A stretch of 12,263 nucleotides of DNA from Gyrodactylus bullatarudis (GCA_012064415.1 SSNU01002959.1:1-12263); one strand, 5' to 3'. Shown: positions 1 to 7,527, counted from the first letter of the stretch. Notes: generated from the sequence alone by a model not told the origin. Made by a program: numbers and translations.

Positions 1-398
1 TTCTTTCAAAATTTGTAAAATATTATTTTCATTGAATTTTAAAACTTTTATCATTATTTATGTGTCACTACTGATGAACCATAAAGAAATGTACATTTGG
101 TGAATAAAACTTTTTCTTCTATAACTACAAATTCCAAAATAAGCTCGATGATCTGCAGACATAGGGTTTAATTTTTTTTTCAAAGAAGCTCAACAACTTT
201 ATAAAGGAAAAGAGAGAATATTTCTCGAAAGTTCATCAGTAATGTCACTTTAAGATTTGAAGCTTATTGATGAAGTTTCGCTATTTTCACAAAAAACCCA
301 ATATTTTTCTCCGTATAATCAGGAAGAATTTACTTTTGAATTTCATGATGAAACGAGCCAATAAGTTGTTAGAATTTTAAAAATATCAGAAAAAAATT
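1..398. other. Intergenic stretch, no gene recognised
   Basis: This AT-rich stretch has no ORF of convincing length or composition. A 34-codon open frame starts with an ATG read on the minus strand near position 160, but it has no supporting homology and runs toward the window edge. I see no RNA gene or clear repeat, apart from the outer, degenerate flank of the foldback repeat that starts near 399. Confidence 0.5.
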
Positions 399-767
399 AG
401 GCCATTTTACAAATTTAAAAAAAATTCCAATTTCCCAATTTTTAGTTCGAAATTTAATCTTTTTCGTAGATTTAAATCAATTCGATTTTGGATCAAGATT
501 AGACGAATTTGGCCATGAGACAAAACCTCGCCATCTCCAAGTAAAAGTTAAACTTATAAATTCTTCTTCATTTTATTGAAAAAATCAGTTTTTCGATTTC
601 CCAAAATGATTTCATCTGATTTTCTGGTCAACTTCTAATTCTTCGTCTAATCTTGATCCGAAATGTGAGTATTGAATTGCTGTTAATCTTTGAAATCAAT
701 AAAAATTTCAAGATCAAAGGTTGAAATAGTAGTTAATTGTACCATTTTCCAAATGGTAAAATGGCCT
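399..767. repeat. Degenerate foldback (inverted) repeat
   Basis: AGGCCATTTTAC at 399-410 is matched by its exact reverse complement at 756-767. Further in, an 18-bp block beginning GGATCAAG at 490-507 is matched perfectly by its reverse complement at 642-659. Between the anchors the arms are AT-rich, diverged and unequal in length (about 80 and 96 bp). The right arm also contains a perfect 8-bp stem with a 3-nt loop (740-758). Nested inverted anchors suggest an old MITE-like element. No target duplication was found and no protein is encoded. Confidence 0.55.
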
Positions 768-941
768 CTTTTTGGCCAGATTGAATTTTAAAAAATTGAA
801 TCTAAAATAGGGGGCATATTCAGTTTTTTCAACACATTTGAACTTAAAATAAGAAATATAGAAGCTATCAGAGTAGATCAACTTGGGGGGGATTAAATTC
901 ATTACATTACTCATTAGTAGAGAGGTTTAAATATTTTAGTC

Positions 942-1448
942 GGGTTAATTCCAAAAATTACGGCTTTTGCATGGTCATATTTTTTATTTACTCTGTTACC
1001 TTCAAGTTCCGACTCCATCAGATTTTCGACGCCAAAGAGCATAATAAGCTACTTTAATTTTTGCAAACTACAAGGACATTGGAGTTTTGTGAACAACTCT
1101 TCTTATTTCACTCTTTCGATCTTGAGAAACAAGAAATAAATCTTCTTTAAGGATAGCAAAAATTTGTAAGAACCTAGATTCGCGTAAGGTTTTTTCCATC
1201 AAAGGTTATAAATAAGGAGAAAGTTCACTTTCAATTTTTGTGAAACTTATGTAGGTTGAATAAAGAATTTGAATCATCCAAGTTACACCATTCAATAAGA
1301 GAGAAATTTTGAAATGAGAATAATTGATCCGAGGTAAAGAGCTGAAAATTTCATTGGGGTTATTTTTGGAAAAAATTTTTCCTTTGGAGTGATTTTTTCC
1401 TCTTTTGGAAAAAAAATATTTTCTCAGGGTGATTTTTGGAATTAACCC
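942..1448. mobile_element. Non-autonomous Mutator-like (MULE) element with 10-bp target duplication
   Basis: The left end starts GGGTTAATTCCAAAAATTA and the right end is its near-perfect inverse, ending TTTTTGGAATTAACCC at 1448. The ten bases before the element (932-941, TATTTTAGTC) are repeated exactly just after it (1449-1458). A 9-10 bp target duplication is characteristic of the Mutator superfamily. The same termini bound the larger element at 4031-5056, which carries a MULE transposase relic, so this 507-bp copy probably relied on that family's transposase. The interior has no credible gene. Near the right end, TTTTTGGAA-type motifs recur (about 1360-1440) and may be degenerate subterminal repeats. 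The perfect duplication suggests a fairly recent insertion. Confidence 0.88.
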
Positions 1449-1641
1449 TATTTTAGTCATTTCCTCTTCTTAATATTCTTCTCTCAGTAAATTTAATTAT
1501 CTATATCAATTCTATAGCTTTTTTCAGCTATAAAACATATTTTAGGCTTCTTTTGAATTTGTGAGTGGTTTTTTTCTAATATCTGTGATTTGATAAGATT
1601 ATAAATCCAAGATTTGGGAAATCAGAGTGCGTTCTTGAAAA

Positions 1642-1860
1642 TACAGTAAAAATATTTCTATTGAAACATCTTATTTTATTGAAACACGAATATTTACTAA
1701 ATATTATTTAGCCCCTAATTAAGTATTATCTCGACCAATCAGAATGCAGCAAATGATTTCTATACATTTAGATAGGTCGACAAAAATAATACTTAATTAG
1801 GGGGTAAATATTCGTGTTTCAATAAAAATAAGATGTTTCAATAGAAATATTTTTACTGTA
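1642..1860. mobile_element. Tc1/mariner-type MITE flanked by TA
   Basis: The element runs 1644-1858 between TA dinucleotides (1642-1643 and 1859-1860). Its ends begin CAGTAAAAATATTTCTATTG, in inverted orientation at the two sides. The arms (about 1644-1736 and 1774-1858) are nearly identical over roughly 85 bp, the left one having an extra 10 bp or so near 1697-1707. Only about 37 bp separate them, so the element can fold into one long hairpin. CAGT termini and TA target duplication fit the Tc1/mariner superfamily. It encodes no protein and would depend on a transposase made elsewhere. It ends 50 bp before the start codon of the next gene, so it may lie in that gene's promoter or 5' leader. 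Confidence 0.85.
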
Positions 1861-1908
1861 AAATAAATTGTACAATTTTTTTGAAATTAACATTAGAGAA
1901 CTGAACTA

Positions 1909-2375
1909 ATGGCCGGAGAGGAAAATACTCTGGTAAGCCGAAATTGCAATTTTATAAACTTATCCTTATTTGGAAACAGAAGATTACAGCTGATGGGTTA
2001 GTGAAATTTTCCTGATTTTCAAACTGATTTTTTCATTCTTAATTTTTTAGTAATATACAAACAATAGAAAGATATTTGAATGGACTGATAATGAAAGGCT
2101 TAAACAAAGTTACATCAAAGCCAGACCTAGTGTTTCAAATAGCTGGAAAGCCATTGGTTAAGGAAAAGTTTAAATTTCCTAATTTATTTGGTAAGTTTTA
2201 CTGGTATATGAATCAAAATTTAAACCAACAAGATGAATTTCAAAATGATCTAAACATTAAAAAATTTACTGCATATTCATCAACTATTTATTGAACATGT
2301 TCGGGTTGGATTTCAATTTGACTATTTTTTTTAACTTCTCAAGTTGCTCACCAATCCTTGAATTCAGTCGTTTGA
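1909..2375 (+). CDS. Small four-exon gene, 70-residue protein of unknown function
   Basis: I propose exons 1909-1932, 1980-1996, 2051-2190 and 2344-2375. The GT-AG introns are 47, 54 and 153 bp. Reading phases agree at every junction, and the donors GTAAGCC and GTAAGTT are strong. The start is the first ATG after the MITE, followed by codons for MAGEENTL. The spliced product is about 70 residues, mixed hydrophobic and charged, with no signal peptide or membrane segment. The middle (about residues 14-45) could form helices and a winged-helix-like fold, but I recognise no family. Exon 2 is only 17 nt, and acceptors 3 or 9 nt downstream would also keep the frame. If intron 3 is not removed, the frame instead continues to a stop at 2292-2294. 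An AATAAA occurs at 2629-2634, rather far downstream. Confidence 0.5.
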
Positions 2376-3409
2376 AGCGATCAGCACAGTCGTATCCTAT
2401 GTTCGTAGCAATGCTAGTAGAATTCTTCTTTCAATTATAAATAGTTGAAACTGATTATGTCACAGGTCCAGCATAAATCGAGGTTGAGAAAGAACTAAAG
2501 CTAGTTGATATTTTTTTTTGTTAGAAATTTTTATTAGATATATATAATAGACAAAAATAATTTAATCTGGACAATCATTATAGAAAATAAGGATTTTTGA
2601 ATCTTGAGCGTCTTGTAAAAGTTAAATGAATAAAATATTATCTAGTGGATTTGATATAATGGTTGTGAAGATAAATAGGCCATCAAAGAATTTTCAATAG
2701 TCATTCTGGAATTAGTGGAGATTAGAATATAGAAGACTCTTGGTATAGTCAAGTTTAGAACGAATATGTGACATAATAGATTTTATACTAGAGTTGGGAA
2801 TCTATGATTTTTACAGAAATCTCGATATTTTCATCAAGAATTCGAATTTGTTAAAGATTTTCTGGAATCCTACTCATGCTGCCCATTTTTACCATTTGAA
2901 GAAAAAAAATCGGAAAAAAATATCGTAACCCTTTTCAGAGCTTTTACCTGTATTTAATATATTCAGTATTATTATTTTTAAATATCTCACATGACTTTAC
3001 TTATTGATGAATTCAAAAGTTTATCAGTCGAAAAATGATGTTTCTCAATACCTATCAGGCAATTATTAGGAATTATAAAAAATTTTAAGCTTTGAAAGTA
3101 ACTGTAATTAATTTCTTTTTGTATAATAATTCAAAATTAAGATCACACGGTCTCTAATTCCAATAACCTTCTCTCTGTCGATAGAACCAAGTGATTAATT
3201 ATTTTTGAACAACATTTTTTGACTTCAGTTTCTAAATCGAGACCAATACAAACTAGAATACGACTTAGCCAGATGGTAAACGAACCAGTTTTTAATATAA
3301 TCAATAATAATAATATTATTATTTTTATAAATTTTGATTCATAAAAATCCTGAAATTTTAATTTAAACACAGATCATTACTATTATTAATAGAATTAAAT
3401 TCAATTAAG
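2376..3409. other. Intergenic stretch holding one dispersed repeat
   Basis: No gene is supported here. The stretch contains the repeat at 2792-2921 and AT-rich simple sequence, including an AAT/ATT-rich patch near 3298-3330. A minus-strand open frame at 3143-3370 crosses that patch and matches nothing I recognise, so I have not called it a gene. Confidence 0.5.
2792..2921 (+). repeat. Dispersed repeat, copy 1
   Basis: About 130 bp starting AGTTGGGAATCTATG and ending in an A-rich run at ATCGGAAAAAAAT is repeated in direct orientation at 5794-5913. The first 88 or so bases are identical. This copy then has about 11 extra bases near 2881-2891. No coding potential is visible. The flanks of the two copies differ, so this is an inserted repeat and not part of a large segmental duplication. 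Confidence 0.85.
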
Positions 3410-3619
3410 ATGCTGAAACTGATGAACTTGTATTTACAGAGTAAGTTGTATTTTCCAAAATTTCTATTGCTCAAATTTTTAAAATTTAATTCAATTATTT
3501 TAGATTACCAAAGTACAAAATATAATACATTTCTGGAAGAAAATAAAAATCTATTATTTCATTCATTTTTACTTTCGTTTATTGCTATAACTATTTACTG
3601 TATTATTATTTTGTGGTGA
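3410..3619 (+). CDS. Small single-pass membrane protein, possibly SPT small-subunit-like
   Basis: The frame from ATG at 3410 to TGA at 3617-3619 is open for 69 codons. It contains a good candidate intron at 3441-3503 (GTAAGTTG to TTTTAG, 63 bp). Splicing gives a 48-residue protein, and retention keeps the frame. The spliced product has a polar N-terminal half and one hydrophobic segment over roughly residues 28-47, ending in tryptophan. This suggests a C-terminally anchored membrane protein. Its size and a gap-free hand alignment (a shared LE pair, then F-x-S-x-L-x-S and Y at matching spacing) loosely resemble the serine palmitoyltransferase small subunits. However, the Pro-Trp usually found in that family is missing, so this name is tentative. 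An AATAAA lies at 3736-3741, 117 bp after the stop. Confidence 0.45.
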   Translation: MLKLMNLYLQSKLYFPKFLLLKFLKFNSIILDYQSTKYNTFLEENKNLLFHSFLLSFIAITIYCIIILW

Positions 3620-4021
3620 AGTTAGAATTAGTATTTTATGTTTATTTAATCATTATATGGATGAATTTTAATTTTTTCGTGTTCGAAATGTAGAACTCAA
3701 CTTTTTCATTATGTATTTGTCAATTTATACAGTGAAATAAAAATTATTTCCACTACGATTTCCTTCGTTATGTGTAGAATTGCATTAAAAAACCTCCTGA
3801 GCCAAATCGCTTTGTAACTGCTAAGCATAGGTATCACTCAAATCTTCCAAAACTTTTCTTTGACAGCCAAGTTAGTAATTATGTAACATAAACTTAAAAT
3901 TATGCAAAAATAGAACTCAATCGACATTAAGAAAATTTCATCAAGAATACGTTGAAAATCTAGCAAGTTACGATGGAAAGAGTTCAATGAAAGAAAATAA
4001 TCGTTTTCTGATTTCCCAAAT
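3620..4021. other. Intergenic stretch before the MULE, no gene seen
   Basis: This AT-rich DNA lies between the small membrane-protein gene and the target duplication of the MULE. A candidate polyadenylation signal AATAAA is at 3736-3741. I see no ORF or repeat here. Confidence 0.5.
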
Positions 4022-5065
4022 TATAATTTTGGGTTAATTCCAAAATTAGCGGGTTTTTATGAGCTATTAAGAATTATCAGTAGGTTTTTCAAGAAAACAA
4101 GTTGATACAAAATAAGTTGATTGAAAATGTATTCTACACAATTTTCTCAGCTGAAGATTTTATTCGGTTCTTTCTAGGTCTTCCTCTTTTCAGTGCTCTT
4201 TGCCAATTAGATAGAGGTGATTTTATCAAATTAATGAAAGATGTTGAAAAAAACAACGAAAAAATCTATAAATATCTTGTTGAAATACCACCTGAATTTT
4301 GGGCAGATTATGCTTTTCCATTTTGTCGTTATGATCATCTTACTTCGAACATCGCTGAGTCAGCTAACAACTCAATTAAAGAACTAAGAGAAATGCATCC
4401 TTTCGGCTGTTTGTATCAATATTGCAACAGAGTATCTGCAATTTTTTTAAAAAGAAGAAATATTTATTCAACTTCAAGAGATGAGCTAACTCCAAACTTT
4501 CAATTGAAATTCGATAAAGAATTTTATAGAAGCAAAGAAATTAGAAGTAACTAGGTGCATGCCAGATAAAAAGTTTAGAGTTAAAAAAGAGTCTGGTTCG
4601 GAAGTTCAAAAGATAGTTGACCTGAATTCAAACTCATCCTGTACCTGCAGACATAATTTAATCAGAGGATTTCCATGTAGGCATTTCCTTGCTGTTTGTA
4701 TTTTCTTAAAGTCTGATGGAAAGGAATTTGTGAATGGTCATTTTAAAAATGATTTCTTGAAAAGCATTTACTGCTCAGTAAATTTGGAATTATCAGATTT
4801 AGATGATTTTATGGATAAACCTCTATCTAATTAGCAAAGAGCACTGAAAAGAGGAAGACCTAGAAAGAACCGAATAAAATCTTCAGCTGAGAAAATTGTG
4901 TAGAATACATTTTCAATCAACATATTTTGTATCAACTTGTTTTCTTGAAAAACCTACTGATAATTCTTAATAGCTCATAAAAACCCGCTAATTTTGGAAT
5001 TATATCCGTTAATTTTGGAAAAAATAAAAAATATCCGCTAATTTTGGAATTAACCCTATAATTTT
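4022..5065 (+). mobile_element. Damaged MULE with very long terminal inverted repeats and 9-bp target duplication
   Basis: The element proper is 4031-5056. It starts GGGTTAATTCCAAAATTA and ends with the inverse. It is flanked by the exact duplication TATAATTTT (4022-4030 and 5057-5065), as expected for Mutator-like elements. The left arm (4031-4218) and the right arm (from 4819) are nearly identical inverted copies for more than 180 bp, differing at only a few positions. At its outer end the right arm has extra copies of the terminal motif: GCTAATTTTGGAATTA at 4987-5002 and 5037-5052, with a variant at 5008-5020. The inner part of the right arm encodes the C-terminal tail of the transposase, so the left arm is an inverted copy of the 3' end. 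The element lacks most of its transposase and cannot be autonomous. Confidence 0.92.
4219..4903 (+). pseudogene. MULE transposase relic: C-terminal part with frameshift and nonsense mutation
   Basis: Only the C-terminal third or so of a Mutator-like transposase remains. Sense coding begins near 4219, just inside the left inverted repeat. The open frame upstream (4102-4218) is antisense of the duplicated tail and should not be read as protein. Visible landmarks are a Trp-Ala block (FWADYAF, 4297-4317), the family block SNIAESANNS (4345-4374), then a SWIM zinc finger of form C-x-C-x(n)-C-x-H (CTCRHN at 4641-4658, PCRHFLAV at 4672-4695), and finally a basic AT-hook-like GRPRKNRIKS in the right arm. 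Two breaks are visible. One extra T in the T-run at 4522-4525 shifts the frame, and the SWIM half continues in the other frame. TAG at 4832-4834 then stops it before the basic tail, whose natural stop is TAG at 4901-4903. The N-terminal and most of the catalytic region are absent. Confidence 0.88.
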
Positions 5066-5240
5066 TGAATAATTATTATAATCCATCTTATTTTTGACTA
5101 CGAAACTGATGATTGAATTATTTATTAAAAAATTGTTAGAGATGACTCAAAGATATTTATTATTAATAATAATTTATTATAGAGGTTTTATCACAAAAAT
5201 AATATGATTTCACACGAGATTGAAATTAAAATAAATTTAA

Positions 5241-5465
5241 ACATTGTCTTATACTGACGTAGATCTGGATAATTTTGTCTCGAACAAAATCTGGCATGAG
5301 ATGATAGACAAAAGTCCACAGGGCATTTCCTTCAACAAGGTTATTCTTGCGCCAATTCTTCAACCTATAAGAATTTCAATTATAGTACTGTACAAAAATT
5401 TTTACTCAAAAAATCAAGATAAAAAACGGGTGACATCCAATCTCGAATTAAGTTATATGTTACAG
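5241..5465 (+). CDS. Coding-like fragment, unrecognised, possibly an exon
   Basis: An open frame runs from after the TAA at 5238-5240 to the TGA at 5466-5468. It has no ATG near its start and encodes about 75 residues, including WHEMIDKSPQGISFNK. Base composition is richer in G+C than the flanks, which suggests real or recently real coding sequence. A candidate acceptor (GACGTAG) lies about 20 bases in. Possible donors at GTTATT (5340), GTTACA (5459) and GTGATT (5465) would allow splicing onward. I recognise no protein family. It lies immediately left of the inverted-repeat element at 5517-6734, and another coding-like fragment lies on that element's right side. The two could therefore be parts of one gene whose intron was invaded, or unrelated relics. 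Confidence 0.3.
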
Positions 5466-5793
5466 TGATTCTGGAAACTTATGTGAGTCTGAAGACTCCC
5501 TAGTAAGCCAGGGATTCTGTAAATTCAGCATTCAGATTCCCTGATTAGCTATTAACATAATTCAGATAGTTTTTCTTACTAATTTATCTACGCAGATCAC
5601 AATTATGATATTCGTTTTCCCTCAACATGCTAAAAAAAGCTTTTGCAGTTTTTGAGGCTTTTTGTTAGTATATTACCTATTGATGAGATTTGATAGAATA
5701 TTTCGGAATTGAACAATGTGATTCGTTTGACATTAGAATAGTACTTAATGAATTTCATTATCTATCATTGAAAAGTAAAGTTGGTTGATATGA

Positions 5794-5913
5794 AGTTGGG
5801 AATCTATGATTTTTACAGAAATCTCGATATTTTCATCAAGAATTCGAATTTGTTAAAGATTTTCTGGAATCCTACTCATGCTACCATTTGAAGAAAAAAA
5901 ATCGGAAAAAAAT
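5794..5913 (+). repeat. Dispersed repeat, copy 2
   Basis: This is a direct-orientation match to 2792-2921. It is essentially identical for the first 88 or so bases, then lacks about 11 bases present in the other copy, then matches again through the A-rich tail. It lies inside the 5517-6734 inverted-repeat element. The minus-strand open frame overlapping its right end (5876-6058) looks like chance. Confidence 0.85.
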
Positions 5914-6152
5914 GATTTTTATGAAAAATATGGTCATTTTTCAAATTCCCATTTGGTTCCAGAATCCCATTACTTTGAGCTGAAAATTTTCGTTGATTTG
6001 AAAGTGGGAGGCTGATCGAAAAAGTTTTTTCAGGATCAAGATTTTCTTTGAATTTCAAAAAGTCACGACTATCATTATCAAAAACTTGAACTTAATAATA
6101 GGTCAAATTAAATAGGATAAATGACTGTTATAGATGAACCCTATGAGTTTAT

Positions 6153-6237
6153 TAACATTGTTCGCTTGCTACCTGACAATTTTTACCACGATAATCTAAT
6201 TTTTTTATTCTAGTCAGGTAGAAAGCGAACAGCGTTA
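6153..6237. repeat. Small foldback repeat (25-bp arms)
   Basis: The arms 6153-6177 and 6213-6237 are inverted copies with 22 of 25 positions matching. The inner core is CTACCTGAC against GTCAGGTAG, and GTTCGCTT against AAGCGAAC lies further out. A 35-bp AT-rich loop separates them. This is either a miniature inverted-repeat element or a stable hairpin nested inside the 5517-6734 element. It carries no coding sequence. Confidence 0.75.
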
Positions 6238-6871
6238 TAGTCAATCTATACCGAAAAGAACTCCCTGAAGAACATTTTAGTCCATGATTATTTTTTCCAA
6301 GGTTTACCTATTCACAAAAAACTTTTCCTGAATTGGATAAAAAAGATTTTTGGCAGATTGCCCGATAGAAAATCCTCTTATATACAGTTTACTAGAACAG
6401 GATTTTGAAAATAATATTTTTGTATCACAAGCCTACCTATGAGTAAATAGGTCTATACGAGGGCGAGAACTCATAAAGTATCCAATCAAATTTGACAAAT
6501 AAACTATAAATATTGAAATGGTTAAAATTGAACTTTTAATAAATATTACCAAGATTCAAATCTTTCATAATGTGAAAAAATGAAAAATATTTTCTTGCAA
6601 ATGAATAATTAGTTTTCAGAATCCCTGATAGTCTACAGACTCACTGATTGTTGCCCAGGAATTCTACAGAATTCCTAAAGTTTTTAGATTCACTGTAATT
6701 AGCTAATCAGGGAATCTGAATACTGAGTTTACAGTAAAGCTCGAATTAATTTTTTAGGTTAAAAAATTTTAAATACACAGTTCTGCAAAGTAGCTTAAGC
6801 TATAGGTCTATTATTTTCAACTTCATTATGCAATAGTTTCAGGGACTCACCTGACCTCATTTAAATCATAG

Positions 6872-7118
6872 TAATTTATTGAATTCTTCGGAGGAAGCGG
6901 ATCATAAAGATGAACTTCTTTCATTGTTCTCTAAAAAAGGTCAGAATTATTTAAATATAAATCCAAATTTTCATGACATACTTCGTAGAGAAGCGGTGGT
7001 ACAGAATCAATATTGGCTAGGAATAAGTGACGATTTATATTCAATGGCATATGCCTGTAATTCTTTTGACGGCTATGATACAAATGATTATTTACATATT
7101 TCAATTAAAATATTGTAA
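6872..7118 (+). CDS. Coding-like exon or ORF, unrecognised
   Basis: An open frame of about 81 codons ends with TAA at 7116-7118. No ATG is available at its 5' end: the in-frame stop TGA at 6852-6854 precedes it and the first in-frame ATG is far inside. The frame is preceded by AAATCATAG, a plausible splice acceptor, giving an exon start at 6872. The encoded protein is acidic and hydrophilic, with EEADHKDELL, a Leu-Arg-Arg-Glu stretch and QNQYWLG. Its composition is unlike random AT-rich sequence. I recognise no family. If genuine, an upstream exon must lie beyond the inverted-repeat element, and the fragment at 5241-5465 has phase-compatible donors. It could equally be a gene relic. Confidence 0.35.
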
Positions 7119-7527
7119 ATTAATAATCAGTGACTAAAACCTGTGTAAAGGCTGATCTTATAGGATTATTATCAATTATAAAGCTATTTTGATATGAAGA
7201 TGAAAATTTATCATTATGAAATTAAGATGTTAAAATTTAAGAATAGATTCAGAAAAGTCGATCTGAAAATAATTTTCACTTTTCCAATGTCTAAGTTCAA
7301 AATTTTAGTTGATTTTGGAGTAATTAAATTTCGATACTTGGGACCCATACTATGGATTCCATAGTTGGTTCGATTTTCTATATTAGAGGTAATCTTGTCG
7401 AGATTTGAAATAAAATTAAGAAAATTAATTACATTTAACTAAATCAGTATCAAATCGATAATTTTTGAGAATTACTCAATTCTAGACTCATTAGGAAGGT
7501 TTAGAAATATCATAATTAATTAATAAC
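7119..7527. other. Intergenic or 3'-flanking DNA, no gene seen
   Basis: This AT-rich stretch lies between the right coding-like fragment and the end of the TCF25-like gene on the other strand. No clear AATAAA is present on the minus strand just after the TCF25-like stop. Further minus-strand exons of TCF25 could lie here, but I found none matching the C-terminus known in animals. Confidence 0.4.

Larger units (their letters stand above)
5517..6734. mobile_element. 1.2-kb element bounded by imperfect inverted repeats, family unknown
   Basis: A 40-base arm at 5517-5556 (starting CTGTAAATTCAGC) pairs with the inverse at 6695-6734, with 36 of 40 positions matching. The core CAGATTCCCTGATTAGCTA is identical in both. 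Both ends are rich in further short inversions of CAGGGATTCTG-like motifs: 5509-5519 against 5533-5543, and 6618-6628 against 6708-6718. A near-perfect palindrome lies at 6657-6676 (AGGAATTCT, AC, AGAATTCCT). Sequence outside the left arm (5482-5500) resembles sequence inside the right arm, so the ends were rearranged. I found no clear target duplication and no transposase. The interior carries the dispersed repeat (5794-5913) and a smaller foldback (6153-6237). Confidence 0.6.

Noticed and set aside
714..914. Minus-strand open frame of 66 codons.
   Set aside because: It overlaps the arm of the foldback repeat and has no homology or coding-like composition.
1206..1460. Minus-strand open frame of 84 codons.
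   Set aside because: It lies almost wholly inside the non-autonomous MULE and runs through its terminal repeat. It is low-complexity and lysine-rich, so chance is likely.
3143..3370. Minus-strand open frame of 75 codons with a short run resembling MZT1 (SRIL, GLD-ET) or BRK1 (ERR).
   Set aside because: Alignment to either family needs gaps and misses their most conserved residues. The frame crosses an AAT/ATT simple repeat, and no supporting upstream exon or ATG was found.
4559..4834. Separate small SWIM zinc-finger gene beginning with ATG at 4559.
   Set aside because: Conserved transposase sequence continues in frame upstream of that ATG. It is the frameshifted continuation of the same transposase relic.
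5876..6058. Minus-strand open frame of 60 codons.
   Set aside because: It starts and ends inside the inverted-repeat element and overlaps the dispersed repeat, with no recognisable protein.
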